Shown piece by piece: positions 15,934-29,118 of a stretch of 33,017 bases of DNA (within the stretch, counting starts at the first letter, position 1; each line of letters starts with the position of its first letter). Source of the stretch: Acidobacteriota bacterium (GTDB taxonomy: Bacteria; Acidobacteriota; Terriglobia; Acidiferrales; UBA7541); assembly GCA_003224175.1 (NCBI GenBank), contig QHYQ01000183.1, forward strand, positions 1 through 33,017, written 5' to 3'. The notes beneath the pieces are model-generated. The model was not told the DNA's origin and ran no database searches. It worked only from the letters and a program-made list of their open reading frames with translations. Both the position numbers and the translations under genes were made by a program.

Positions 15934-16845
15934 TTATTTGGAGTTCGTCTTCTTGCTTTCCGCAAGCAGGCTTCGCAGGACGAAGGACAGGTTTGCCGGC
16001 CGCTCGGAAAGGCGCCGCATGAAGTAAGGCACCCAGGCCTCGCCGAAAGGAACGTAAACGCGGAAGGGATGGCCTTGGGAGACGATCTCTTCCTGGAGGT
16101 CGCGCCGGATCCCCAGCAACATCTGGAATTCATACTGATCGGCCGCCAACCGAATCCCCTGGATCCTCCCACGAGCGTAGTCGACGAGCGCCGGGTCGTG
16201 CGTGGCGATGGCCACACGAAGACCCTCTCCGTTTGGCAGAAGGAGCTGATCGAGCATTTGATCAAGAAGCTTGCGGTAATTGGCATCGACTTCGCTCTTT
16301 TTCTGGAACGCGATCGATGCTGGTTCCCGATAGGCCCCCTTGACTAAACGTATCTTCGGCTTGAGCGGCGCCAGCCTCTGCAGGTCGGCCCGGCTGCGAA
16401 AGAGATATGCTTGAACGGCAACGCCAGCATTGCCGTGTTCCTTTTGTACCTCTTCCAGGATTCGCAGGGTTGCTTCCGTATAGGCGGAGCCCTCCATGTC
16501 GATCTCGATGCTGTTCCGCATTGCTGCGGCCGCTGCGGCAATGTCATGCGTCAAAGAGAGGCACAATTGAGGATTGAGATCGAGCCCGAGCTGCGTTAGC
16601 TTGACGGCGATATTCCCGGTGACGCCGGCCTCGCGCAGCGAGCGCAGGATCTGCACGTAACTATCGCGGGCCCTTCGCGCCTCTTCAGGTGTGGCGACGT
16701 TTTCGCCAAGATGGTTGAGGATGATGGGCTGACCGGCACGAGACAGCGGGGTGATAGCTCGGAGCGCTTCTTCGAGCGCCTCACCGGCGATGAATCTCCG
16801 AGCAAAGCCATATCTCACGCCCAGGCGCGCAATGCGATCCGTCAC
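15934..16845 (-). CDS. proline dehydrogenase (monofunctional, FAD)
   Basis: Oxidises proline to pyrroline-5-carboxylate, passing electrons to quinone. The TIM-barrel motifs are in order: NIAVKLTQLGLDL, IEIDMEGSAYTEATL, VQAYLFRS, IRLVKGAYREP, VAIATHDP and the C-terminal FGEAWVPYFMRRLSERPANL, which provides the proline carboxylate arginines. The listed GTG start gives 303 residues, but the frame remains open and family-like upstream (PLRNLIFWLSTKKT, then VTDRIARL), with no ATG, GTG or TTG before a stop near 16950. The real start is therefore unresolved: a CTG/ATC start or an upstream frameshift. It stands alone; the P5C dehydrogenase is not in the window. Confidence 0.9.
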   Translation of the reverse strand: MTDRIARLGVRYGFARRFIAGEALEEALRAITPLSRAGQPIILNHLGENVATPEEARRARDSYVQILRSLREAGVTGNIAVKLTQLGLDLNPQLCLSLTHDIAAAAAAMRNSIEIDMEGSAYTEATLRILEEVQKEHGNAGVAVQAYLFRSRADLQRLAPLKPKIRLVKGAYREPASIAFQKKSEVDANYRKLLDQMLDQLLLPNGEGLRVAIATHDPALVDYARGRIQGIRLAADQYEFQMLLGIRRDLQEEIVSQGHPFRVYVPFGEAWVPYFMRRLSERPANLSFVLRSLLAESKKTNSK

Positions 16846-17217
16846 CGTTTTCTTTGTCGAGAGCCAGAAGATCAGATTGCGCAGGGGGTTCGTCGTATTG
16901 GCCTTTTGCTTGATTTGCCGTTGAGAATCTAACAGAACGCGTTAGAATGGCCTACCCTGCTCTCTTCCCGCGCGCGCAGTTCGGCCTGCAATCAGAGCCC
17001 AAGGCCACGGGCTGCAAGCGGTTAGCTCGCAGGAGGCCGTGAATTAGCCGCAGTGAGCATTCGATAATCGAGGATGTCTTTTTGGGCTGAGTGTTGCATC
17101 TCACCGGTAGAACCGCGTTGGGACGCGCGATAAACCATTTCACGGGGGGGTAGGCCAATTTCCAGCACGATCACGGCATCGCTCGAAGCGAAACGAGCTG
17201 ACCAGCCCTTTCAGTTT
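16846..17217. other. divergent intergenic region, proline dehydrogenase / DUF5752-treT
   Basis: The first about 80 nt probably encode the N-terminus of the proline dehydrogenase. TCTAAC (16928-16933) faces GTTAGA (16941-16946), with the 8-nt palindrome AACGCGTT (16936-16943) inside: a possible operator. A seven-G run lies at 17144-17150. The DUF5752 frame is open upstream of its ATG without another standard start. Confidence 0.4.
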
Positions 17218-17838
17218 ATGGCGGCCTCTTATTTGGTTCGCATCGGAGCGGAGCCGGTTCGGACGCTCGGGGAGTTGGCCAAGAGTTTGCGAAGCTGTCC
17301 GCAGGCCTCGATTTTTTATCATACGTTCCAAAGCCTGGAAGCACATCATTACACGTCCTTTTCCAGCGATTTTGCGCAGTGGGCCCTGACCGCATGTAAT
17401 GAAGCGGCTCTGGCGGAGCAGCTAGCCATCGTGGACCTTCGCGAGATCGTGTCACTGGAGGACTTGCGCGGCATTCTGGCGAAGATTGTCAGCGATTACC
17501 TCAAGGAGCACCCGCAAGCGGAGAACCGCCGGGCATTTGAGGCTTTTTATTTCTGCGAAGGGAGAGAAGTGACGGTACCATCGGGATTGCCAGCCTGGAC
17601 GCTCACCGAATTGGCCGAAGGAATCCGCCACCTGGGACATCAGTCGCTGCACTATCACTTCATCAACTCACGGCTGCGGCTGCAACTCCAGACGAATGAT
17701 TTCTCTTTTTGGATTGAGCACAGCTTGAATCATCCCTGGCTCGCCGCCCGGCTCAATCGCATCGATTTTTATAACGATACTCTCGACGACCTGCGCCAAG
17801 ACATTCTGGACGTTCTCGAGCCGGCGGAAAGCCGATGA
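17218..17838 (+). CDS. DUF5752-family protein (partner of trehalose synthase)
   Basis: A 206-residue soluble protein. The opening FMAASYLVRIGAEPVRTLGELAKSLRSCPQASIFYHT pattern, followed by a histidine-rich HHYTSF, is what I recall for DUF5752, which is usually encoded directly ahead of a TreT-type glycosyltransferase. The C-terminal half (HYHFINSRLRL...WIEHSLNHPWLA) is also family-like. The biochemical role is unknown; conserved His and aromatic residues suggest a binding or regulatory function. Its TGA overlaps the ATG of the next gene (ATGA), so the two are translationally coupled. No Shine-Dalgarno is evident. Confidence 0.75.
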   Translation: MAASYLVRIGAEPVRTLGELAKSLRSCPQASIFYHTFQSLEAHHYTSFSSDFAQWALTACNEAALAEQLAIVDLREIVSLEDLRGILAKIVSDYLKEHPQAENRRAFEAFYFCEGREVTVPSGLPAWTLTELAEGIRHLGHQSLHYHFINSRLRLQLQTNDFSFWIEHSLNHPWLAARLNRIDFYNDTLDDLRQDILDVLEPAESR

Positions 17839-19076
17839 GCACAACTGAAGTAGCCAAACCCTCCGCGGTTCTGCCGGTGCTGCAGGATTACGCCGCAATC
17901 GTCGGTGAGCCTGAAATCCTGGAGCTGCGGGAACTGGCTCGCCGGGTGGCCGGACGCCACGTGAAGATGGTGAATTCGACGGCCGTGGGGGGCGGGGTGG
18001 CGGAAATCCTGAATCGGCTCGTTCCGCTGATGGAAGAAGTCAATGTGCCGACGCGCTGGGAAGTGATCACCGGGGGCGAGAAGTTCTTTCATATCACCAA
18101 GGCTTTTCACAACGCCCTGCACGGCGCACCTTATGAGGGCGCGGCAGACTGGTTCGAGACGTTTCTGGCCACCAACGAAGAGAACCGGCGCCGCATGCGG
18201 TTTGACGAGGATTTCGTCGTCATTCACGACCCGCAGCCGGTCGCGCTGATCGCCGAGCGCAATTCCGGCCCGCACCGCTGGGTTTGGCGCTGCCACATCG
18301 ATCTCTCCAATCCGAACGCTCAGGTGTGGGATTTTCTCAAGCCCTGGGTAGATCGCTATGACGCCTCGCTTTTTTCGTCGCCTCAATTCACGCGCGGCCT
18401 GCGCATTCCGCAATATCTCTTTTTTCCCACCATTGATCCGCTGGCGGACAAGAATCGCGATCTCGAACCCGAGTTTGTGCGCGATGTTCTCGAAAAATTT
18501 CATATCGATCCCGCACGACCGATTCTCACGCAGATTTCGCGTTTCGATCGGCTGAAGGATCCGGTGGGCGTGATTCGCGCTTATCGCCTGGTGAAAAAAT
18601 ATGAAGATTGCCAGTTGGTGCTGGCGGGCGGCAGTGCCACGGACGATCCCGAAGGCGCTGCCGTGCTGCAGGAAGTCGAGCAGGCCGCCACGGGCGATCC
18701 GGATATCCATGTTCTCAATTTGCCGCCCTGGAGCCATGTGGAGATTAACGCCTTGCAGCGGGGATCAACGATCGTCATCCAGAAATCCCTGCGGGAAGGC
18801 TTTGGCCTTACGGTGAGCGAGGCGCTCTGGAAGAAAAAGCCGGTGGTGGCTTCGGCGGTCGGGGGAATTCCCTCGCAGGTGATTCACAAGCTTACGGGAA
18901 TGCTGGTGCATTCGGCGGAAGGCACGGCCTACCAGATTCGGTTCTTGCTCGCCAATCCTTCCTTTGCCAAGGTGCTCGGCGAAAATGGGTATCAGCACGT
19001 CAAAGAACATTTTCTACTGACCCAGAACCTCAAACGCTACCTTGTTCTGTTCCTGGTTCTTCTTCAGGGCGATTAG
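17835..19076 (+). CDS. treT: trehalose synthase, GT4 retaining glycosyltransferase (TreT-type)
   Basis: A 413-residue GT4 enzyme of the trehalose glycosyltransferring synthase group, which joins NDP-glucose and glucose to trehalose (reversibly). Visible features are the glycine-rich acceptor loop VGGGVAEILNRLVPLMEEV, WEVITGGEKFFHITKAFHNALHG, the WRCHIDLSNPN motif, the nucleotide-sugar site QISRFDRLKDP and the GT4 E-x7-E motif in EGFGLTVSEALWKKKPVVAS. It ends with the normal C-terminal helix. It is coupled by a 4-nt overlap to the DUF5752 gene. A role in osmotic or desiccation stress is inferred. Confidence 0.88.
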   Translation: MSTTEVAKPSAVLPVLQDYAAIVGEPEILELRELARRVAGRHVKMVNSTAVGGGVAEILNRLVPLMEEVNVPTRWEVITGGEKFFHITKAFHNALHGAPYEGAADWFETFLATNEENRRRMRFDEDFVVIHDPQPVALIAERNSGPHRWVWRCHIDLSNPNAQVWDFLKPWVDRYDASLFSSPQFTRGLRIPQYLFFPTIDPLADKNRDLEPEFVRDVLEKFHIDPARPILTQISRFDRLKDPVGVIRAYRLVKKYEDCQLVLAGGSATDDPEGAAVLQEVEQAATGDPDIHVLNLPPWSHVEINALQRGSTIVIQKSLREGFGLTVSEALWKKKPVVASAVGGIPSQVIHKLTGMLVHSAEGTAYQIRFLLANPSFAKVLGENGYQHVKEHFLLTQNLKRYLVLFLVLLQGD

Positions 19077-19262
19077 CGCCTTTGAACGCTCGCATACTCA
19101 CGCAGTTCTATTTGGTTCCCGCACGCGAAAACCAGATGGCCAGGCGTTAGCCTTGCGCATCAAGGCCGTCAGGCGCACAACTTTTTGCTCCGCCATGGGT
19201 TTACAATTCAGGAGATTGGAGGCGTTCCTCGTAATCATTGGTCACTCGCCGGGAGCCCGAAA

Positions 19263-21365
<2,103 letters not shown>

Positions 21366-21410
21366 AAACTGATTCTTGAGGTATCCGTTTTGGGGAAGAC
21401 TTTTCGACCG

Positions 21411-21498
21411 TGTCATTCTGAGCGAAGCGAAGAATCTCTCTTCGCGTAAAGCATAGAACCCGGAGAGATTCTTCGTCGCTACGCTCCTCAGAATGACA
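21411..21498. repeat. long imperfect inverted repeat (REP-like element)
   Basis: The left arm 21411-21440 begins TGTCATTCTGAGCGAAGCGA; the right arm 21463-21498 is its reverse complement apart from a 6-nt insertion and a few substitutions, ending CTCAGAATGACA. About 30 nt per arm around a 22-nt loop, lying between DUF1800 and DUF1501. This sequence type is known to me as a dispersed element in Acidobacteria genomes. The RNA would form a strong hairpin between the two cistrons. Confidence 0.75.
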
Positions 21499-21550
21499 AG
21501 GCTGTTTCTCGCGACGAGTTAGGGCTGAAGAGCGAAGAAGGAGAATCGTG

Positions 21551-22798
21551 ATGAGTGTTTCACGGCGAGCATTTCTGAAGAATGGCGGCGTGGCCATGAT
21601 GGGCATGAGCACGCTGCCGGGATTCCTGCGCCGCGCCATCGCCGCGACGCCTATGCCCAATCGCAAGAAACTCGTCGTGCTCTTCCAGCGCGGCGCTGCC
21701 GACGGGCTGAACATCGTGGTGCCCTTTGGCGAGCCCAATTACTACCGCATCCGCCCGACCATCGCCATTCCGCAGCCGCGGCAGGGCGGCGAATTGGCGG
21801 CGCTCGACCTTGACGGCTTTTTTGGGCTGCATCCCAGCCTCGCGCCGCTTATACCGTTCTTCCGCAAACAGCAACTGGCGATCGTGCACGCCGCGGGTTC
21901 GCCCGATACAACACGCTCGCATTTTGATGCGCAAGATTACATGGAATCGGGCACGCCCGGCGTGAAGTCTACCGACGACGGCTGGCTCAATCGCGCGTTG
22001 CAGTCGGATCCCGAGCCGGGCGCTTCTCCGTTCCGCGCCGTAGCCATGGGACCAAATCTTCCGCTCACGCTGCGCGGCACCGCGCCGGCCATCGCGCTGC
22101 CGGACGTGCGCCAGTTCCGCGTGTTTGCGCAATCGCCGGCCGTGGAAGGCGGCTTCGAGGCCCTTTACGCGCAGACGGTTGACGAAGCGCTGCGCGGCAC
22201 CGGCACCGAAACGTTTGAGGCCATCGACATGCTGCGCAAAGCCGATCCCTCGCGTCTGCAGCCCGAGAATGGCGCCGATTATCCGCGCAATCGTGTGGGC
22301 CAGGCGCTGCAGCAAGTGGCCCAGCTTCACAAAGCCGATATCGGACTCGAAGTCACGTTCGTGGATACCGGCGGCTGGGACAATCACGTCAACGAAGGCG
22401 GCGCTCAAGGCCAGTTGGCGAACCTCTTGCGCGATCTCGGGCAATCGCTGGCCGCTTTCGCGCAGGATATGGGCGACCGCATGGACGACATCGTCGTTGT
22501 CACGATGTCTGAATTCGGCCGCACCGCGCACGAAAATGGCAATCGCGGCACCGACCATGGCCACGCCAACTGCATGTTTGTGCTGGGCGGGCCGGTGAAG
22601 GGCGGAAAAGTGTATGGCAAATGGCCGGGACTCGGCTCCGAGCAGCTCAATGAAGGGCGCGACCTGGCGCTGACCACCGATTTCCGGTCGGTGCTCGGCG
22701 AGATCATTTCACGCCATCTGGGCACGAAGGAACTGAATGCAGTTTTCCCGGGCTTCGACAACGACCCGCGGAAGTTTCCGAGTCTGCTGAAGACCTGA
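21551..22798 (+). CDS. DUF1501-domain protein, Tat-exported
   Basis: About 415 residues. A twin-arginine signal (SRRAFLKNGGVAMMGMSTLPGFL) opens the protein. DUF1501 features follow: KKLVVLFQRGAADGLNIVVPFGE, FGLHPSLAPLIPFF, IVHAAGSPDTTRSHFDAQDYMESG, VTFVDTGGWDNHVNEGG, VTMSEFGRTAHENGNRGTDHGHANCMFVLGG and the closing DLALTTDFRSVLGEI. The His/Asp pattern places it in the alkaline-phosphatase/sulfatase-like superfamily, but substrates are unknown. AAGGAG (21537-21542) serves ATG 21551 or GTG 21548. Folded in the cytoplasm, it is exported with a probable metal centre and likely works with the DUF1800 protein. Confidence 0.9.
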   Translation: MSVSRRAFLKNGGVAMMGMSTLPGFLRRAIAATPMPNRKKLVVLFQRGAADGLNIVVPFGEPNYYRIRPTIAIPQPRQGGELAALDLDGFFGLHPSLAPLIPFFRKQQLAIVHAAGSPDTTRSHFDAQDYMESGTPGVKSTDDGWLNRALQSDPEPGASPFRAVAMGPNLPLTLRGTAPAIALPDVRQFRVFAQSPAVEGGFEALYAQTVDEALRGTGTETFEAIDMLRKADPSRLQPENGADYPRNRVGQALQQVAQLHKADIGLEVTFVDTGGWDNHVNEGGAQGQLANLLRDLGQSLAAFAQDMGDRMDDIVVVTMSEFGRTAHENGNRGTDHGHANCMFVLGGPVKGGKVYGKWPGLGSEQLNEGRDLALTTDFRSVLGEIISRHLGTKELNAVFPGFDNDPRKFPSLLKT

Positions 22799-22872
22799 GC
22801 ACTTCGGAAAAAACCACAGCCCACGGCCTCGGGGATGACACCGTCACAAGACCAAGATTCTCAGCCCTTATG

Positions 22873-25404
22873 CTAATCGGCGGGGGCGCGGGAGACTTCT
22901 TTTGCACCCTCCGAAGTGCGGATGCGCATGCCGTAGAAAGAGCGGTAGACAAAAATAAACGAAATCAGGAAGAAAACCGCTGCGAGCACATGAGTGAGCA
23001 TCCCGCCGGTTTCCGCAGTTAGTTGTACAGCCAGTTCAACCGCAAGCAGGCCAAATAACGTAGTGAACTTGATGACCGGATTCAGCGCGACCGAAGACGT
23101 GTCTTTGAAGGGATCGCCGACCGTATCGCCGATCACGGTTGCGGCGTGAAGATCTGTGCCCTTTTGCTTAAGCTCGACCTCTACGATTTTCTTGGCGTTA
23201 TCCCAAGCAGCTCCTGCATTGGCCATGAAAATGGCCTGGAAGAGGCCGAACATGGCGATGGAAATGAGATAGCCTATGAAGAAGAAAGGCTCGACGAAGG
23301 CGAAGGAGAGCGCGGCAAAGAAAACGGCGACGAAGATATTGAGCATGCCCTTCTGCGCGTACTGCGTGCATATCTCCACGACTTTCTTGCTGTCGGCAAC
23401 CGACGCCCTCTCCACACCTTCGAGCCGGATATTAGCCTTGATGAATTCGACCGCGCGATAAGCTCCGGTGGTGACCGCTTGCGTGGATGCGCCGGTGAAC
23501 CAATAGATCATGGCGCCGCCGGCGATGATGCCCAGCAAGAAGGGGGCGTGCAGCAGGGAGAGCTTGTCCACATTTTCCGTGAGGCCGGAGGTAAGCGCCA
23601 TGATGATGGAAAAGATCATTGTCGTGGCGCCCACAACTGCCGTGCCGATCAGCACGGGTTTGGCCGTAGCCTTGAAGGTATTGCCGGCGCCGTCGTTTTC
23701 TTCGAGCAGGTCTTTGGCGCGCCCGAAATTGGCGTCGAGACGAAAATCTCGCTTGAGTTCCTGTTGGATGCCAGGAAGCTGCTCGATCAGGGAAAGTTCG
23801 AAAACGGATTGCGCGTTATCGGTGACGGGCCCGTAGGAGTCGACCGCGATCGTCACGGGTCCCATGCCCAGGAACCCGAAGGCCACCAACCCGAACGCGA
23901 ATACCGGTGCGGCAATCATCAGATTGCTCAATCCCTGCAGTCCAACCATGTAGGCAATGGACATGAGCCCAGCCATGGTCAGCCCGAGGTAGTAGGCGGA
24001 GAAATTGCCGGCGACGAAGCCGGACAAAATCCCCAACGAAGCTCCGCCTTCCTGGGCGGAGGTGACCACTTCCTTGACGTGGCGCGATTCCGTGGAAGTA
24101 AAGACCTTCACCAATTCCGGAATCACCGCGCCCGCCAAAGTTCCGCAGGAGATGATGGTGGCCAGCTTCCACCATTGCGTGGTGTCGCCGGCCAGGCTGG
24201 GAATCACCGCCGCGGAGATGGCGTAAGTGAGAGCGATCGAGATAACGGAGGTCAGCCATACCAGTGAAGTGAGCGGCGCCTCGAAGTTCATGTGATCTGC
24301 GTGGAGATAGCGGGCCCGGGCGATGGCCCCATTGATGAAGTACGACGCGGCGCTAGCCACCAGCATGGCGATGCGCATGACGAAAATCCAGACCAGGAGT
24401 TGGACCTGCGTCGTGGGATTCTTCACGCCGAGCAAAATGAAGGTGATCAGTGCGACGCCAGTGACACCGTAGGTCTCGAAGCCATCGGCGCTGGGGCCTA
24501 CCGAATCGCCGGCATTGTCGCCGGTGCAGTCGGCGATGACTCCGGGGTTGCGCGCATCGTCTTCCTTGATGCGGAAGACGATCTTCATCAGATCCGAGCC
24601 GATATCCGCGATCTTGGTGAATATGCCGCCGGCGATGCGCAACGCCGCAGCGCCAAGAGATTCGCCAATGGCAAAACCGATGAAGCAGGGACCGGCGTAG
24701 TCTCCGGGAATGAAGAGAAGAATGAACAGCATCATCAGCAACTCGACGCTGATGAGCATCATGCCAATGCTCATGCCCGCATCCAGCGGAATTTTGTAGA
24801 TGGGATAAGGCTTGCCGGCGAGGCCGGCAAACGCGGTGCGCGAATTGGCAAAGGTGTTCACGCGAATGCCGAACCAGGCCACGCTATAGCTTCCGGCAAT
24901 TCCAAGAATGCTGAAGAGAAGAATGATGAAGACGCGGAAAGCGCCCATGTGCAGGAGCACGCCGAAATAGAGCACGATGACGACGGCTATGAAAGTTTCG
25001 AGCAGGATCAGGAACTTGCCTTGCGTGATTAGATAGGTTTTGCAGGTTTCATAGATGAGTTCGGAAATCTCGCGCATGGAACGGTGCACGGGGAGATTTT
25101 TCAACCGCTGATAAATCGTCCAACCGAAGATCAATCCAAAAACGCAAAAAAGAATCCCGAAAAGCAGAAGCTTATGGCCATCGATGTTAAAGAAGCTTAC
25201 CTGGGAGAGATCGGGAAGCTTGAGATTGGCCTCGCCGCCCGCTTCAGAGGCCTGTGCCCAGGCCGCCACGACGCTCACCGGGAGCGCGGCCAGCACCGCG
25301 CCGGCTTTCAGGAGGTGCCGCGCCGCGGACCGCCAGTTCTTAGCTTTCCACATAAGGCGCCGGGCAGCACCCACGGCAAACAACCAGACTCCTACTAATT
25401 CCAT
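22873..25404 (-). CDS. hppA: membrane-bound proton/sodium-pumping pyrophosphatase, divergent subgroup
   Basis: An 843-residue polytopic protein with about 16 hydrophobic segments that couples pyrophosphate hydrolysis to ion export. The active-site region is complete: DIGSDLMKIVFRIKEDDARNPGVIAD then CTGDNAGDSVG (about 267-303), and the C-terminal VIGDTVGDPFKDTSS. At the A/K site the sequence is GNTFKA with K578, the residue associated with K+-independent enzymes. Differences from the common form (SDLMKIVFRI for the usual KVE; PSADGFETYGVTG for the usual MGADLFESY) mark a separate clade, so the ion (H+ or Na+) should not be assumed. It has an N-terminal extension with a possible signal peptide. 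GGAGGAATT before the ATG is an excellent start context. Confidence 0.92.
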   Translation of the reverse strand: MELVGVWLFAVGAARRLMWKAKNWRSAARHLLKAGAVLAALPVSVVAAWAQASEAGGEANLKLPDLSQVSFFNIDGHKLLLFGILFCVFGLIFGWTIYQRLKNLPVHRSMREISELIYETCKTYLITQGKFLILLETFIAVVIVLYFGVLLHMGAFRVFIILLFSILGIAGSYSVAWFGIRVNTFANSRTAFAGLAGKPYPIYKIPLDAGMSIGMMLISVELLMMLFILLFIPGDYAGPCFIGFAIGESLGAAALRIAGGIFTKIADIGSDLMKIVFRIKEDDARNPGVIADCTGDNAGDSVGPSADGFETYGVTGVALITFILLGVKNPTTQVQLLVWIFVMRIAMLVASAASYFINGAIARARYLHADHMNFEAPLTSLVWLTSVISIALTYAISAAVIPSLAGDTTQWWKLATIISCGTLAGAVIPELVKVFTSTESRHVKEVVTSAQEGGASLGILSGFVAGNFSAYYLGLTMAGLMSIAYMVGLQGLSNLMIAAPVFAFGLVAFGFLGMGPVTIAVDSYGPVTDNAQSVFELSLIEQLPGIQQELKRDFRLDANFGRAKDLLEENDGAGNTFKATAKPVLIGTAVVGATTMIFSIIMALTSGLTENVDKLSLLHAPFLLGIIAGGAMIYWFTGASTQAVTTGAYRAVEFIKANIRLEGVERASVADSKKVVEICTQYAQKGMLNIFVAVFFAALSFAFVEPFFFIGYLISIAMFGLFQAIFMANAGAAWDNAKKIVEVELKQKGTDLHAATVIGDTVGDPFKDTSSVALNPVIKFTTLFGLLAVELAVQLTAETGGMLTHVLAAVFFLISFIFVYRSFYGMRIRTSEGAKEVSRAPAD

Positions 25405-25672
25405 AATTCCTCCGTCAAACCTTGCTCAGGGAGCGATCAGGCGTGCTTCCACCAGAAAGGCAAAAAGACACTTTATAGCAGGGATTATCGATGGTCAAGG
25501 AAGCGGCGGCGTTCGGAATAGCCCGGGTTTGCGCCTCGAAGGGACTTCTTTCTGTGACCGGAAACGTAAGAAATCGGAACTGCCCAGCCAAAGGCACTGT
25601 GACGCCTATCGGCGCCGTTTTAATACCGTGAGTTTCAGCCAGCCGAAAGTATAGAATCTCCGCTGCGCGCTT

Positions 25673-26275
25673 ATGAACGGGTACCATGTCCCCGCGTGGA
25701 TGCTAAAGGCCATCGCCTTTTCCGGCGGCTTGAGTCTGTTTGGGCTCTCGTTTTTGGATTCGACGCTGCTTCCTTTGCCTTCGCTCAACGACTTGATGCT
25801 GATTGATCTCTGCATTCAGTCGCCGCTGCGGATGCCTTATTACGCTACGCTGGCAACGATCGGATCGCTGACCGGCTCGGTGCTGCTTTACTTTACTGCG
25901 CGCAAGGGCGAAGAGGTCGCATTCCACAAGAAGGCGGGTTCGCAGGCGCCGCAGATTCACCATTGGATGGAGCGAAACGGATTCATAACTCTGACCATCG
26001 CGGCGCTGCTGCCGCCGCCTACGCCCTTCAAACTCTTCGTGCTCGCAGCCGGCGCGCTGGGCATGCCGTTCCGCGGGTTCCTGGCCGCAATGAGCATCGC
26101 GCGTGCTGTGCGGTTTTTTGCCGAAGGCTATCTGGCCGTCCGGTACGGCGCTGAGGCCACGCACTTCCTCGTGGACCACAGTGTCGCGTTTGCCATTTCG
26201 ACTGTCGCTTTTGTCCTGGTATTTTATTGGATCGGCAGGGTATTGATGCGCGGGGCCCCCGGAGAGAAAGCTTGA
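25673..26275 (+). CDS. VTT-domain (YqaA/DedA-like) inner-membrane protein
   Basis: A 200-residue membrane protein with about four hydrophobic segments. It has GLSLFGLSFLDSTLLPLPSLNDLMLI near the N-terminus, then LATIGSLTGSVLLYFTARKGEE and FITLTIAALLPPPTPFKLFVLAAGALGM, the re-entrant-loop proline motif of VTT/SNARE-associated proteins. This suggests the lipid-transport (flippase-like) DedA superfamily. No Shine-Dalgarno is evident before ATG 25673. It is followed 88 nt later by ligA in the same direction. Confidence 0.8.
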   Translation: MNGYHVPAWMLKAIAFSGGLSLFGLSFLDSTLLPLPSLNDLMLIDLCIQSPLRMPYYATLATIGSLTGSVLLYFTARKGEEVAFHKKAGSQAPQIHHWMERNGFITLTIAALLPPPTPFKLFVLAAGALGMPFRGFLAAMSIARAVRFFAEGYLAVRYGAEATHFLVDHSVAFAISTVAFVLVFYWIGRVLMRGAPGEKA

Positions 26276-26345
26276 TGAAGGCCAGCCGGGCGAGGCAGCA
26301 CACCAAATAGGCAACTTGTATAATGTTAGTTTGAACCCGGTTTAG

Positions 26346-28499
<2,154 letters not shown>

Positions 28500-28513
28500 A
28501 TCGAGATCGCAGA

Positions 28514-28529
28514 CGGCCCAAAAGGGCCG
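28514..28529 (+). terminator. possible weak terminator after ligA
   Basis: CGGCCC-AAAA-GGGCCG forms a perfect 6-bp GC stem with a 4-nt loop 14 nt after the ligA stop. No U-tract follows, so efficiency is doubtful. Confidence 0.4.
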
Positions 28530-28552
28530 CATACGTTTCGGTCGCAATTCGC

Positions 28553-28581
28553 TGATTGGCTATGCGCCTCTACGCTATAAT
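28553..28581 (+). promoter_or_regulatory. sigma-70-type promoter of rnpB
   Basis: A consensus -10 TATAAT is at 28576-28581. A weak -35 (TGATTG, 28553-28558) lies 17 nt upstream. A start about 7 nt downstream coincides with the 5' strand of RNase P helix P1. Confidence 0.75.
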
Positions 28582-28587
28582 AGCGAG

Positions 28588-29102
28588 AGCGAGCGGGTGG
28601 GCGATCGCTGGGCGAATCCTGAAAGGGATTAGCCTGGAGGAAAGTCCGGACTCCGCAGGGCGGCGCGCCTGGTAACGCCAGGGGGCCGAACGCCGGCGAC
28701 GCCAGCGTTGGGCTACGGACAGTGCCACAGAAAATAAACCGCCAGTGAACGCGAATCGATGGTCAGCCCGAGGCAATACCTCTGGCGGATCTTTTCAAAG
28801 CGCGCCACTTGGCAAGGGTGAAACGGTAGGGTAAGAGCCTACCGCGCGGACAGCAATGTCCGCGGCACGGTAAACCCCGCGCGGTGCAAGGCCAAATAGG
28901 AGGGGAGGGCCGGCCCGGCCCGTTAGACGTGAGAGCGCTTCACGGCGTTTTCGCGAAACCCTCGGGTAGGCCGCATCGAGCCGTCGAGCGATCGGCGGCC
29001 CAGAGGAATGATCGCCTCCGCGTCTGAGCACGGCGCCGCAACTATTGAGCTGCGATGACTCTTAGCCGCGAAGACAGAATCCGGCTTATAGGCCCGCTCG
29101 CT
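28588..29102 (+). ncRNA. rnpB: RNase P RNA (bacterial class A)
   Basis: The conserved core is complete: GAGGAAAGTCCGGAC (from 28637), ACAGTGCCACAGAAA (28719-28733), AGGGTGAAACGG (about 28815), GGTAAACCCC...GCAAGGCCAAATAGG (about 28869-28900), AGAGGAATGATCGCC, and the 3' ACAGAATCCGGCTTATAG (29074-29091). Helix P1 closes the molecule: 28588-28597 pairs perfectly with 29093-29102, defining both ends. It matures tRNA 5' ends together with RnpA. A consensus -10 box lies just upstream. The integrase gene of an integrative element ends only 16 nt past the 3' end. Confidence 0.95.
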
Positions 29103-29118
29103 ACTAACTCTTTTCGTA

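Noticed and set aside
21560-22564. 334-codon leftward open frame opposite the DUF1501 gene
   Set aside because: Antisense to a Tat-exported DUF1501 protein with full motif order.
23146-24267. 373-codon rightward open frame inside the pyrophosphatase gene
   Set aside because: Antisense to a complete polytopic pyrophosphatase; charged, repetitive composition with no family.
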